Source: Pseudomonadota bacterium (lineage in GTDB: Bacteria; Pseudomonadota; Alphaproteobacteria; Caulobacterales; Caulobacteraceae). From it: a stretch of 36,603 nucleotides of DNA. Shown here in pieces: positions 15,869 to 24,290 of the stretch. Position 1 is the stretch's first letter. Every line of letters starts with the position of its first letter. Both the position numbers and the translations under genes were made by a program. A model generated the notes under the pieces. It ran no database searches and was not told the DNA's origin. It saw only the letters and a program-made list of their open reading frames with translations. Where the stretch lies: positions 1 to 36,603 of the forward strand of contig JAKBBV010000027.1 in assembly GCA_021808285.1 (NCBI GenBank). Direction: 5' to 3'.

Positions 15869-16714
15869 TCATTTCAGCCAAACCAGGAAGCGGTTGGTCC
15901 GGATGTGACTGATCCAGGTCCAGGGCTTGAGGATCGAGGCGCCGGGCGACCAGGACAAGAGCACCAGGCGCGCCCGACCCACGAGATTGTCCTCGGGCAC
16001 GAAGCCCACGCCGATATTGTAGTCGAGTTGAGGGTCCAGGCGACTGTCCCATCCACAACCGCCCAGCCGAGGATCCTCGGGCGGAAGACCTGGATCAAAA
16101 CGACTGTCCGCCGAGTTGTCTCGGTTATCGCCCATCATGAAATAGCAATGCGGCGGCACGACATAGACGCCAGTATTATCCGCGGGTTCGTCGGGACCGT
16201 GCACCTGGATCAGATAGCGCCGCCCCTCAGGGTTGGTCTCACGTTCAAGAACGGCTTGTTCAGGACGGTTCCTGTCATCCGTAAAGATCGTGCGCACCGG
16301 CTGCTCGGAGAGCGCCTTGTCGTTGATATAGAGCTGCCCCCGGCGAATCTGGATTCGATCACCGGGCAGACCGATGAGACGCTTGATGTAGTCGGTGTGC
16401 CCGTCCCTCGGCAGCTTGAAGACGATGATGTCGCCGCGATGGGGCGGAGTGAAAAAGAGGCGCCCTCTTGGAAGGGGGGGGCTCAGGACGATCGAGTGTC
16501 GGCTGTAGCCGTAAGACCATTTGGTGACGATGATGTAGTCGCCCTGGTAGAGATTGGGCTCTTCTGAGGCGGAGGGGATCGTGTAGGGTTGGAAGATCAG
16601 CGTGCGGATCGCCAGGGCGATCAGCAAGGCATAGACGATCGTTTTGATCGACTCCCAGGCGCCCTCCGGACGAGACTCTGAGGACGAAGCGCGTCGGCGC
16701 GGCGATCTGACCAT
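15869..16714 (-). CDS. lepB: signal peptidase I
   Basis: A 281-residue leader peptidase that removes signal peptides at the outer face of the inner membrane. A short basic N-terminus is followed by one membrane segment (about residues 23-41). The Ser/Lys dyad is Ser50 in IPSASEEPNL and Lys111 in HTDYIKRLIGLPGD, and box E is GDNRDNSADSRF. The residue directly after the catalytic Ser is Glu51, where signal peptidases almost always have Met (SxSMxP). The codon is GAA, three base changes from ATG, so a single read error cannot explain it. The rest, including the alphaproteobacterial WSYGYSRHS region, looks normal. It lies between acpS and rnc, as in relatives. Confidence 0.95.
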   Translation of the reverse strand: MVRSPRRRASSSESRPEGAWESIKTIVYALLIALAIRTLIFQPYTIPSASEEPNLYQGDYIIVTKWSYGYSRHSIVLSPPLPRGRLFFTPPHRGDIIVFKLPRDGHTDYIKRLIGLPGDRIQIRRGQLYINDKALSEQPVRTIFTDDRNRPEQAVLERETNPEGRRYLIQVHGPDEPADNTGVYVVPPHCYFMMGDNRDNSADSRFDPGLPPEDPRLGGCGWDSRLDPQLDYNIGVGFVPEDNLVGRARLVLLSWSPGASILKPWTWISHIRTNRFLVWLK

Positions 16715-16743
16715 AAGCTGCCCTTTAGTGAGAGACGGCGCGT

Positions 16744-17181
16744 CTACCCCCCCGCCGGACCCGGGGCAAGGCTGCGACCAACGCTGAAGGGAAGCGCTTC
16801 AATGATGACCAGGGCGACGGCGTAGGGGGGCTCGTCGGTGAGCGAGAGGTGGATGCGGGCTTCCCAACCGTCGGGAGTCATGTCTTTCAGTCGCGCCGCG
16901 GCCCCCCCGGTAAGCGCCAAAGTCGGCTGACCCGAGGGCGCGTTGACCACGCCCATGTCGCGCCAAAACACGCCGTGTCTAAGACCGGTGCCCAGCGCCT
17001 TGGCGCAGGCCTCTTTGGCCGCGAAACGTTTAGCGAAACTCGGAGCCGGATCGGTCCCCCGCGTCGCGCGTCGCCTTTCGACCTCGGTGAACACCCGCTG
17101 CGAAAATCGATCGCCGAATCTCAGGAGCGTCGCCGCGATACGCCGGATGTCCGTCACGTCCTGGCCCACCCCGAGGATCAA
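16744..17181 (-). CDS. acpS: holo-[acyl-carrier-protein] synthase
   Basis: A 145-residue AcpS that transfers 4'-phosphopantetheine from CoA to acyl-carrier protein. The magnesium-binding motif [11 protein letters not shown] lies at the N-terminus, and the second motif [15 protein letters not shown] near residue 70. The C-terminus has the usual [16 protein letters not shown] and then a short Gly/Pro-rich tail. ATG 17181 overlaps the pdxJ stop as ATGA, so the two are coupled; lepB follows after 29 bases. Confidence 0.95.
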   Translation of the reverse strand: MILGVGQDVTDIRRIAATLLRFGDRFSQRVFTEVERRRATRGTDPAPSFAKRFAAKEACAKALGTGLRHGVFWRDMGVVNAPSGQPTLALTGGAAARLKDMTPDGWEARIHLSLTDEPPYAVALVIIEALPFSVGRSLAPGPAGG

Positions 17182-17951
17182 GCGGCGACCTCTGATGTCG
17201 CGCCAGTGGACCGGGCCTGATCCATGAGCTTCCTCATGCGCCCGATGGAATGCCCAAGGCCGACGAAGATCGCCTCGCCGATAAGAAAGTGCCCGATGTT
17301 CAGCTCGGCGATTTCGGGCAGAGCCGCGATCCGCCCGACTGTGTCATAGTCCAGGCCGTGACCCGCATGGACTTCCAGACCACGCCCGGAAGCCTCGAAG
17401 GCCGCGGATTTCAACGCTTGAAATCGCGCCTCCGCTTCGACCTTGCGCTCTCGTACGGCGAGGCACCACGCGCCAGTGTGAAGCTCGACGACATCTGCGC
17501 CCACAAGCCGCGATGCTTCAATCTGTCTCAGATCCGGCTCAATGAAGAGGGACACCCGGATGCCCGCCGCCCGAAGCCGGGACACGGCAGGCGCGAGCCG
17601 GTCCTGCTGGCCAGCGACATCGAGTCCGCCTTCGGTCGTCACCTCCTCGCGCCGTTCGGGAACGAGACAGACCGCGTGCGGCCGGCAGGTCAGCGCCTTG
17701 GCCTCCATCTCGGGGGTCATCGCCATTTCAAGGTTCAGCGGCGATCCCCGCCTTCGAGACAGCTCGGCCAGTTGGGCGATGTCATGGTCCGAAATGTGCC
17801 GCCGATCCTCGCGAAGATGTGCGGTTATCCCATCGGCCCCGCAGCCCAGGGCGAGCTCGGCGGCGCGCACGGGATCCGGATAGCCCTCCCCTCGCGCATT
17901 ACGGATGGTCGCCACATGGTCGATATTCACGCCCAGCCGCAGGGATGTCAC
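17178..17951 (-). CDS. pdxJ: pyridoxine 5'-phosphate synthase
   Basis: A 257-residue TIM-barrel enzyme that condenses 1-deoxyxylulose 5-phosphate with 3-amino-2-oxopropyl phosphate to make pyridoxine 5'-phosphate. Signatures are [17 protein letters not shown] at the start, [16 protein letters not shown] near residue 45, and VELHTGAWC and [12 protein letters not shown] later. The length matches the family. ATG 17951 overlaps the pyrE stop as ATGA, and the stop overlaps acpS. This places vitamin B6, lipid-carrier and pyrimidine genes in one coupled run. Confidence 0.97.
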   Translation of the reverse strand: MTSLRLGVNIDHVATIRNARGEGYPDPVRAAELALGCGADGITAHLREDRRHISDHDIAQLAELSRRRGSPLNLEMAMTPEMEAKALTCRPHAVCLVPERREEVTTEGGLDVAGQQDRLAPAVSRLRAAGIRVSLFIEPDLRQIEASRLVGADVVELHTGAWCLAVRERKVEAEARFQALKSAAFEASGRGLEVHAGHGLDYDTVGRIAALPEIAELNIGHFLIGEAIFVGLGHSIGRMRKLMDQARSTGATSEVAA

Positions 17952-18532
17952 GCGTGCAGCCTCCGGCTCCCGGGGTCCTCGGTCGGCAGAGCGGCCAGCT
18001 CGGGCGGCAGGGCGTCGGCTGGGTAGGCCGGAACATCCAGGGTGGCAAGGGCGACCATGAGCGCGCCGGTGTCAGCCTTTCCGCCCGAACGATCCACGAT
18101 ACAGGCCGTGCAGGCAACCTGTCCCCCGGCCGCGCGGATCGCCGCCACGCATTCCCGTGATGACAAACCCGTCGTCACGATATCCTCGACCATCGCCACC
18201 TTGACCCCGGCCTCGAGGTAAAAACCCCGCCGGAACTTCAGCTCGCCCCCCTCCCGCTCCACATAGATTGAGGCGACACCGAGGTGCCTGGCGGTCTCGT
18301 AGCCTGGGATGATGCCGCCCACGGCGGGCGAGACGCACACGTCGACCTCGCCGACCGCCTCAAGGATCCGCAAGGCCAGGGCGCGACACAACCTTTCCGT
18401 GCGCGCCGGGTCCATAAAGACCAGATTTTTCTGCAGGAACATCGGGGAATGCAGTCCAGAGGATAATACGAAATGCCCTTCACGAAGGGCCCCTGCGCTG
18501 CGGAATTCCGCCAGAACTTCATCCTGTGTCAT
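17948..18532 (-). CDS. pyrE: orotate phosphoribosyltransferase
   Basis: A 194-residue PyrE that joins orotate to PRPP to form orotidine 5'-phosphate. The PRPP-binding loop is [14 protein letters not shown] near residue 112. The N-terminal substrate segment [17 protein letters not shown] and the [14 protein letters not shown] segment are typical of the long-loop alphaproteobacterial type. ATG 18532 lies 44 bases after the spoT stop, and the pyrE stop overlaps pdxJ. Confidence 0.96.
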   Translation of the reverse strand: MTQDEVLAEFRSAGALREGHFVLSSGLHSPMFLQKNLVFMDPARTERLCRALALRILEAVGEVDVCVSPAVGGIIPGYETARHLGVASIYVEREGGELKFRRGFYLEAGVKVAMVEDIVTTGLSSRECVAAIRAAGGQVACTACIVDRSGGKADTGALMVALATLDVPAYPADALPPELAALPTEDPGSRRLHA

Positions 18533-18576
18533 GGCTGCTGATTACAACGACGTGGTGGCGATGGCGAGGCGCCGCT

Positions 18577-20721
18577 TCAGCCCTGAAACCGATCCACGGT
18601 CATGATGCTCGGGCACGCCCTTAGGCCCGCCGCGATCTGCGTGAGGTGTCGCGCATCCCTCACCTCGACATCAAAATCGACGTCGAAAAAATCCGTGTGC
18701 CGGTGGCGCATGTTTACGCCGATGATGTTGCCCCCGGCCTCGCCGATGATCGTACAGGCTTGGCCCAGCACCCCTGGGGCATCGCGGATTGTCGCGTGCA
18801 GGCGTGTCTCGCTCAGGGTGTTTCGCTCGGCTTCGGGGGTCCAGTGGAGATCTCGCCAGAGGTCCTGCCGGCTCTCAAAATCGGCCAGCCGGGCGCAGTC
18901 GACGGTATGGACCGAGATGACGTCGTCCTCTCCGACTATCCCCACGATGCGATCACCCGGAACGGGTCCGCAGCACGCTGAGAGCTTGAGGCGATCACCA
19001 GGGCGAAGCACGCTACCGTGAAAATGGATCGACGCAGCGTCGACCTCGATCCGTGTTCGGGCCGCCGCCGCCGCCCGTTCTGATTCGGCGAGCCCCGGAA
19101 ACACGGTCTCCAAGACCTGTTGAGGCGAAATCCGCCCGCGTCCGATCTCCTGATAGAGATCCCCATCTGAAGCGGCGGCAAAACGGTCCAGCGCTGGCCG
19201 CAGGGTGATGCCCACCAGGGTTTTGCCCGCCTTGGCGAAGATATGCTCAACCGCCTCGCGGCCCATGCGCTGCAGCTCACCCTTTTCCGAAAGCCGGATG
19301 CGGCGGCGGATGGCGGAACGCGCCCTCCCCGTCACCGTGAGGCTCTGCCATTCCTGAGGGGGAGTTGCCGAGACGCCGCGCACGATCTCGACGACGTCGC
19401 CATTGCTCAAGGGGGTGCGCAGCGGCCGGAGTTCGCCATTGATTTTCGCTCCGATACAACTGTCGCCGATATCCGTGTGCAGGGCGTAGGCGAAGTCCAG
19501 GGGCATGGCGCCAGAGGGGAGGTTGATCAGCCGCCCCTTGGGGGTGAACACGAACACCTGGTCAAGAAACAGCTCCAGTTTGGCGTGTTCAAGCAGGTCT
19601 TCAGCGTCGCCCCCGTGTTCTAGGACCTGAACGAACTGGCGAAGATTCTTGGTCGGGTCCTGCCCCCCTGTGGCCGCTTGGGACTCCGGATCGAAACCGT
19701 AACTCTGGTTCTTGTAACGCCAGTGGGCTGCGACCCCCTCCTCCGCCACGCGGTCCATGGCTTCTGTTCGGATTTGCATCTCGATACGCATACCTCGGCG
19801 TCCCACCACAGTGGTGTGCAGAGAGCGATAGTTGTTCATCTTGGGAAGCGAGATGAAGTCCTTGAATCGTTCCGGCACGCAGGGCCAGGCTCGATGCGCC
19901 ACGCCGAGCGCGCGATAGCAGTCGTCCTCGCTCTCGACGATCACCCGGAACCCATAGATGTCGGAGAGCTTGTCGAATCCGACCGACTTCCGCTGAAGCT
20001 TCCGCCAGATGGAAAAGGGCGTCTTCTCGCGCCCGACGACCCGACAATCGAGGCCGGCCTCGCCCAGGCGTGAACTGATCTCGGCGCTGGCCTCCGCGAC
20101 CGCCTGTCCTTGTTGGCTTCGGAGCGTTTCCAAACGCCGGATAATCGCGTTGCGGGCGACCGGATTGAGATGTGCGAAGGCAAGATCTTCTAGCTCGGTG
20201 CAGATGCGATGACAGCCGATGGACCGGGCGAGCGGCGCGTAGATCTCGAGCGTCTCCCGGGCGATACGCTCCCGTTTGGCTGGCGTCTTCAGATACTGCA
20301 GCGTCCGCATGTTGTGCAGCCGGTCCGCCAGTTTGACCAGAAGCACGCGGACGTCACGCGACACCGCGAGGATGAATTTCTGCAGGTTCTCCGCCTGGCG
20401 ACGATAGTCGGCCGTCACCTCAAGGCTGGATAGCTTGGTGACCCCTTCGACCAGCTCGCCGACTTCCTGACCGAACATCCGGTCGATGTCGGCTCTTCCG
20501 GCCACCGTGTCCTCGATGACGTCGTGCAGGAGCGCGGTGACGATCGTCGCCGTATCCAATCGATAGTCGGTCAGAATCCCGGCGACTTCTATGGGGTGAG
20601 CGAAATAGGGATCTCCCGAAGCGCGCTTCTGGGAGCCATGCATTCTCACCGCATAAACGTAGGCGCGGTTGAGAAGAGATTCATCGGCGCTGGGGTCGTA
20701 GGCCTTGACCCGTTCGATCAA
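18577..20721 (-). CDS. spoT: bifunctional (p)ppGpp synthetase/hydrolase (RelA/SpoT homologue)
   Basis: A long RSH enzyme that makes and degrades (p)ppGpp. The HD hydrolase domain has GDPYFAHPIEVAGIL and ALLHDVIEDT. The synthetase domain has YGFRVIVESEDDCYRALG and MRIEMQIRT. The RFKD motif (PERFKDFISLPK) marks the bifunctional class, as opposed to ExDD in synthetase-only RelA. TGS (VFVFTPKGRLINLPSG) and C-terminal ACT domains follow. The coordinates use the most upstream canonical start, TTG 20721 (714 residues). That start has no ribosome site and cuts into RRFLRQYELIERVKAYDP, which relatives keep. The frame stays open 47 codons further to a CTG at 20862 behind a perfect Shine-Dalgarno, so the true protein is probably about 761 residues. 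Confidence 0.95.
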   Translation of the reverse strand: MIERVKAYDPSADESLLNRAYVYAVRMHGSQKRASGDPYFAHPIEVAGILTDYRLDTATIVTALLHDVIEDTVAGRADIDRMFGQEVGELVEGVTKLSSLEVTADYRRQAENLQKFILAVSRDVRVLLVKLADRLHNMRTLQYLKTPAKRERIARETLEIYAPLARSIGCHRICTELEDLAFAHLNPVARNAIIRRLETLRSQQGQAVAEASAEISSRLGEAGLDCRVVGREKTPFSIWRKLQRKSVGFDKLSDIYGFRVIVESEDDCYRALGVAHRAWPCVPERFKDFISLPKMNNYRSLHTTVVGRRGMRIEMQIRTEAMDRVAEEGVAAHWRYKNQSYGFDPESQAATGGQDPTKNLRQFVQVLEHGGDAEDLLEHAKLELFLDQVFVFTPKGRLINLPSGAMPLDFAYALHTDIGDSCIGAKINGELRPLRTPLSNGDVVEIVRGVSATPPQEWQSLTVTGRARSAIRRRIRLSEKGELQRMGREAVEHIFAKAGKTLVGITLRPALDRFAAASDGDLYQEIGRGRISPQQVLETVFPGLAESERAAAAARTRIEVDAASIHFHGSVLRPGDRLKLSACCGPVPGDRIVGIVGEDDVISVHTVDCARLADFESRQDLWRDLHWTPEAERNTLSETRLHATIRDAPGVLGQACTIIGEAGGNIIGVNMRHRHTDFFDVDFDVEVRDARHLTQIAAGLRACPSIMTVDRFQG

Positions 20722-20858
20722 TTCATATTGCCGAAGGAAGCGGCGCGTCTCACCCGTGCCGGACTTGGCTGGGGATTTGCGATTTTTGCCGGCGATAGCC
20801 GACGGCGGCGGTTCGCCAACCGTCGCGGAACTCTTGGGAGCGTGAACGTCCTCGACGC

Positions 20859-21218
20859 TCAGTAGCGCTCCTCCTGTCCGCCATCCCGATCACTTTGCAG
20901 CGCCCGAACCAGTTCCAGTTCGCTCATCTGAGCATGTGACGGGTCGGCCAGGAGGGCCAGGGTCTCCGCCTCCTCCTCCGCCTCGGAATGCTCGTCGACG
21001 CGTTGCAGACTGGACACCAGGGTCTCACGCAACTCTTCCGGGTTGACCGTGTCGTCGGCGATCTCGCGCAGCGCCACGACGGGGTTCTTGTCATTGTCCC
21101 GATCAAGCGTCAGGGCCGACCCCGCGGCAATCGCACGGGCGCGGTTCGCCGCCAACAGGACGAGCGAGAACCGGTTCGGAACCTTCTCGACGCAATCTTC
21201 AACGGTGACGCGGGCCAT
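20859..21218 (-). CDS. rpoZ: DNA-directed RNA polymerase omega subunit
   Basis: A 119-residue omega subunit that binds the beta' C-terminus and aids RNA polymerase assembly. The N-terminal half is diagnostic: [20 protein letters not shown], then AANRARAI and [11 protein letters not shown]. The C-terminal half is acidic ([12 protein letters not shown]), as in alphaproteobacteria. ATG 21218 is chosen because the family begins MARVTVED; three extra codons upstream are possible. It is directly followed by the RSH gene, the usual rpoZ-spoT pairing. Confidence 0.95.
   Translation of the reverse strand: MARVTVEDCVEKVPNRFSLVLLAANRARAIAAGSALTLDRDNDKNPVVALREIADDTVNPEELRETLVSSLQRVDEHSEAEEEAETLALLADPSHAQMSELELVRALQSDRDGGQEERY
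20860..20875 (-). promoter_or_regulatory. Shine-Dalgarno and CTG, likely true start of the RSH gene
   Basis: On the minus strand AGGAGG (20875-20870) is followed by seven bases and CTG (20862-20860). The CTG overlaps the rpoZ stop as CTGA. It opens the RSH frame and restores the conserved N-terminal residues before the TTG at 20721. The Shine-Dalgarno lies in the last codons of rpoZ (encoding QEERY). Initiation at CTG is rare, so this is a reasoned candidate. Confidence 0.45.
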
Positions 21219-21257
21219 GACGTCCAATTCTCAAAAGATCGGGAAACGGAAGGGAGC

Positions 21258-21285
21258 ATATAGGGCCCGACGGCCGCAGACGCAA
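21258..21285 (-). promoter_or_regulatory. sigma70-like promoter before rpoZ
   Basis: Reading the minus strand, TTGCGT (21285-21280) and CTATAT (21263-21258) are separated by 16 bases, about 40 bases before the rpoZ ATG. It lies in the 90-base gap after folK. If real it would drive rpoZ, the RSH gene and possibly the coupled genes down to recO. It was found by eye only. Confidence 0.4.
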
Positions 21286-21308
21286 TCTTCTCAGGGGCTC
21301 ACGCTGCC

Positions 21309-21857
21309 CTATCTCGCGCTTGCGAATGGCGCGGCGTCCTGACCAACACTCGCCGAAGCCGCCAGGTCCCACGCCTCCCGGCCCAGCACGGGATGACGCC
21401 AGCGCGGCGCAAGCTCAGCGAGTGGCCCCATGACAAAACCTCGCTCGTGCGCCCGCGGATGCGGAAGCGTGAGCGTCACGTTCGAGACAATGCGTTCGCC
21501 ATAGGCGACCAGATCGAGATCCAGAGTGCGTGGTGCATGGAGCACAGGCCGCCGACGTCCAAAATGCGCCTCGATAGCTAGCAGGCTTCGCAATAATTGA
21601 AGCGGCGGCAGGGTGACTTTGGCGATGACAATGGCGTTGACAAATGGCGGATCGGCCGGCTCTGGCCAAGCGGCCGAGCGCCAGAAACTCGACCTCGCCA
21701 GAACCGCCGAGCCTGATCGCTCCAAGGTCGAGATTGCGCCTTCGATCAGGGCCACTGACGATATATACCCGCCCGGGAGGTTCGAACCCAGGGCGATGAT
21801 CGCGTGATCGCTGGGGAGCACCACAGAGGAGGCGAATCCCTTAGTGTCGCGGTTCAT
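21309..21857 (-). CDS. folK: 2-amino-4-hydroxy-6-hydroxymethyldihydropteridine diphosphokinase
   Basis: The folate-pathway kinase HPPK, about 182 residues, moving pyrophosphate from ATP to the pterin. Motifs are IIALGSNLPGGY near the N-terminus, PPFVNAIV, APRTLDLDLVAYG (magnesium-binding Asp residues) and LPHPRAHERGFVMGPLAELAP. The start is uncertain: ATG 21857 has GGGGA six bases before it, while ATG 21863 and GTG 21824 are alternatives. The first 20 residues before the core are not needed by the fold. Whichever ATG is used, the start lies inside the 5' end of the divergent glycosylase gene. Confidence 0.92.
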   Translation of the reverse strand: MNRDTKGFASSVVLPSDHAIIALGSNLPGGYISSVALIEGAISTLERSGSAVLARSSFWRSAAWPEPADPPFVNAIVIAKVTLPPLQLLRSLLAIEAHFGRRRPVLHAPRTLDLDLVAYGERIVSNVTLTLPHPRAHERGFVMGPLAELAPRWRHPVLGREAWDLAASASVGQDAAPFASAR

Positions 21858-22497
21858 GGACATCCCCGAACCGGAGCGCGACTGCCCGCTCTGCCCCCGC
21901 CTGGTGGATTACCGCGCCGAGAATCGCGCAGCGCACCCCGATTGGTTCAACGGCCCCGCACCATCCTTCGGCGACCCGCGCGCCAGGCTCCTCGTGGTCG
22001 GACTGGCTCCGGGGCGAGGCGGGGCCAACCGCACCGGCCGACCGTTTACGGGCGATTATGCCGGAGAGCTCCTCTTTTCCACATTGGCAAGGTTCGGCTT
22101 TGCGGAGGGGGCGTATGGCGCGTCCGCGCAAGACGGCCTTCGATTGATCGATTGCATGATCACCAACGCCGTACGTTGCGCGCCGCCGGGGAACCAGCCC
22201 TTGCCCATTGAACAGACAAGCTGTCGTCCATTTCTCGCGGCGCGTCTGCGCGCCCTGCCTCGGCTGAGGCTCATCATCACTCTGGGGGATATCGCAAGAC
22301 GCAATGTCCTGCGTGCGCTCGGCCTGACAGCATCGCCCAGCGCCGGGCACGGAGCAGAAATTCGCGCGGGCCCCTACCTTCTGATTCACAGTTACCATTG
22401 CTCGCGGCTCAACACGAACACCGGACGCCTGACGCCGCAAATGTTTCACGCCGTTTTCGCTGAAGCTCGCAGGAAACTCGACGCCTATTCACCCTGA
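21844..22497 (+). CDS. uracil-DNA glycosylase, family 5 (UDGb-like)
   Basis: An iron-sulfur-cluster uracil/deaminated-base DNA glycosylase of about 217 residues. The cluster cysteines are visible as CPLCPRL near the N-terminus and further Cys in NAVRCAPPGN and QTSCRPF. The active-site motif GLAPGRGGANRTGRPFTGD is the family-5 form, which lacks the catalytic Asp/Asn of family-1 enzymes. The C-terminal loop motif reads SYHCSRLNTNTGRLT where characterised members have HPSxQN. GTG 21844 is 11 bases after GGAGG; ATG 21856 is the alternative. It is divergent from and overlapping with folK, and tail-to-tail overlapping with the CoA-transferase gene by 13 bases. Confidence 0.88.
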   Translation: MSRFMDIPEPERDCPLCPRLVDYRAENRAAHPDWFNGPAPSFGDPRARLLVVGLAPGRGGANRTGRPFTGDYAGELLFSTLARFGFAEGAYGASAQDGLRLIDCMITNAVRCAPPGNQPLPIEQTSCRPFLAARLRALPRLRLIITLGDIARRNVLRALGLTASPSAGHGAEIRAGPYLLIHSYHCSRLNTNTGRLTPQMFHAVFAEARRKLDAYSP

Positions 22498-23681
22498 GCC
22501 GCGGCGCCGCTGGCGAGAAGGGCGTCGATGTCGGCATGGGAATAGCCGACCTCAGCCAAAATCTCGCGGGTATGGCCTCCAAGCCTCGGCGCGGGACGAG
22601 CCGGAGCCACGGGGGCTCCGGGAAATCGCGCGGGCGTCGCTGGCGCCAGATAGCTTTCGCCGTCAGCCCCCAAAGTTTCGACAAAACAGCCCGCGTCATG
22701 AGCCACGGGATCCTCTGCGACTTCCGCCAGGGTCTGCAGAGGCGCCCAGATGACATCATGGGCGGTCAGACGACCGGCCAACTCCTCAAAACTCATCGCG
22801 GCGAAGGCGGCTTCGAGCTCAGACAGGAGCGTTTGGGCGTGAGCAATGCGGTCCGTCGGTGTCGCGTAACGCGGATCCTCGGTCAGGTCAGAACGCCCCG
22901 CCGCCGCCGCGATGGCCGGCCAGTCGGTCGGCGCACGGACCGAGATCGAGAACCACCGGCCATCCCGATCCTTGAAATAGTTCGCCACGGGACTCTGGGT
23001 CCGACTGCGCGGCGTCGCGCGAACATGCTCGCCATGGCGAAGCTGGATCGCCAGATCCCAGCCAATCGTGAACACGCCCGTGCGCAGAAGGGATGTCTCG
23101 ACCTGCCGGCCTTTTCCCGTGAGGCCCCGCTCGACAACAGCGGCCAGGGCCGCCGCCGCGGTGGCCAGAGCGCAGATCGAGTCGCCCATGCCTGGCCTGC
23201 ACGGAAACGGCTCAACGCCCTCGGGTATTGTCGCGCCGGCGAGGCCAGAACGGGTCCACAGAGCCGCGATATCGAAGGCTGGAAGGTCTGCCGCTTCTCC
23301 TTCAAGGCCGTAGCCGGTGACATTCGCATATATCAGTCGCGGTAGTCGCTCTTTGACCGAGTCATAATCGAGATGAGCCCGTTTCAGGGCTCCCGGGCGA
23401 AGGTTTGTGATGAACACGTCGGCCCCGTCGAGCAGACGCAGGAGCGCCTCACGTCCCTTGGCTTTCCCAATATCGAGCGCGATGCTGCGCTTGCCTCTAT
23501 TTTCGAGCTCGAACACGGGATTGACGTCCCAATCGGTTCGCGCCGCGAAAAGATGACGCACGGGATCCCCTGAAAGGCTTTCGACCTTGATGACATTGGC
23601 TCCCCAGTCGGCCATGAGCATGGCGGCGCTGGGCCCCGCCACCCAGGTGGAGAACTCCACCACCCGAAGTCTTTCCAGCAT
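22485..23681 (-). CDS. class III CoA-transferase (CaiB/BaiF family)
   Basis: A 398-residue interlocked-dimer CoA-transferase moving CoA between carboxylic acids. Signatures are VVEFSTWVAGPSAAMLMADWGA at the N-terminus, VIKVES, FELENRGKRSIALD and ITNLRPGALKR. The catalytic aspartate is Asp137 in PAFDIAALWTRSG. The order and length are normal for the family. Substrates cannot be read from the sequence; carnitine, bile-acid, formyl and racemase types look alike at this level. It is transcribed alone. Its 3' end overlaps the glycosylase gene by 13 bases, and 156 bases of non-coding DNA lie between its start and the smpB stop. Confidence 0.93.
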   Translation of the reverse strand: MLERLRVVEFSTWVAGPSAAMLMADWGANVIKVESLSGDPVRHLFAARTDWDVNPVFELENRGKRSIALDIGKAKGREALLRLLDGADVFITNLRPGALKRAHLDYDSVKERLPRLIYANVTGYGLEGEAADLPAFDIAALWTRSGLAGATIPEGVEPFPCRPGMGDSICALATAAAALAAVVERGLTGKGRQVETSLLRTGVFTIGWDLAIQLRHGEHVRATPRSRTQSPVANYFKDRDGRWFSISVRAPTDWPAIAAAAGRSDLTEDPRYATPTDRIAHAQTLLSELEAAFAAMSFEELAGRLTAHDVIWAPLQTLAEVAEDPVAHDAGCFVETLGADGESYLAPATPARFPGAPVAPARPAPRLGGHTREILAEVGYSHADIDALLASGAAAQGE

Positions 23682-23837
23682 GGCCTCTCCGTTTCAGTCC
23701 TTGCTCAGCCTTCGCGCCTCGTGGTCTGGGTCAGACACAACGAGCCCACGTAACAGCCCCAGAGCGCACGACAAAGGTCCGCCTGCTAGGGTTCAATCTG
23801 AACGTTGCGCGAGGCCTCATAGATCTGGATCGAACGA

Positions 23838-24290
23838 CTAGCCTCGCTCACGAAGAAGGCGTCCCTGCTCGCGCTTCCAGTCCCTGTCCGCCGCCGCAGC
23901 GCGCTTATCCGGCGCCGACTTCCCCTTTGCGAGCGCCAATTCGATCTTCGCCAATCCCTTTTCGCTCCAGTAAAGTCTGAGGGGTACGAGCGTGCGGCCG
24001 TCGCGCTGCACGGCGCCGAGCAGGCGGTTGATCTGTTTTCGATGCAGAAGAAGGCGGCGAGGCCGGCGTGGTTCGTGATTGAACCGGTTCGCGGGCCCAT
24101 ATTCGGGAATATAGGCATTGACCAGGGTGACTCCGGAGGCGTCGGCCGCCGCATAGGATTCGGCGATATTCGCCCGCCCTTGCCGCAGGGCCTTGACCTC
24201 AGAGCCGGTGAGGGAAATGCCCGCCTCAAATCGCTCCTCAAGCTGGTAGTCGAAGCGCGCCCGACGATTCTCGGCGATCAACTGGCTCAC
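23838..24290 (-). CDS. smpB: SsrA-binding protein SmpB
   Basis: A 150-residue partner of tmRNA in ribosome rescue. Typical sequence: [67 protein letters not shown] and the basic C-terminal tail ([23 protein letters not shown]) that enters the decoding centre. The start is GTG 24290, giving a GTGA overlap with the dapA stop. The longer upstream frame runs through dapA and has no SmpB features. dapA-smpB is a common neighbourhood in alphaproteobacteria. The tmRNA gene itself was not found here. Confidence 0.95.
   Translation of the reverse strand: MSQLIAENRRARFDYQLEERFEAGISLTGSEVKALRQGRANIAESYAAADASGVTLVNAYIPEYGPANRFNHEPRRPRRLLLHRKQINRLLGAVQRDGRTLVPLRLYWSEKGLAKIELALAKGKSAPDKRAAAADRDWKREQGRLLRERG

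Noticed and set aside
21780-21800. GGTTCGAACCC, resembling a tRNA T-arm
   Set aside because: It lies inside folK coding sequence, and no acceptor, D or anticodon arms can be drawn around it.
23786-23850. Near-repeat of a nine-codon unit (EASR..QI) after the smpB stop on the minus strand
   Set aside because: The two units agree in only about half of their bases, and the frame is the shadow frame of smpB. Probably coincidence.
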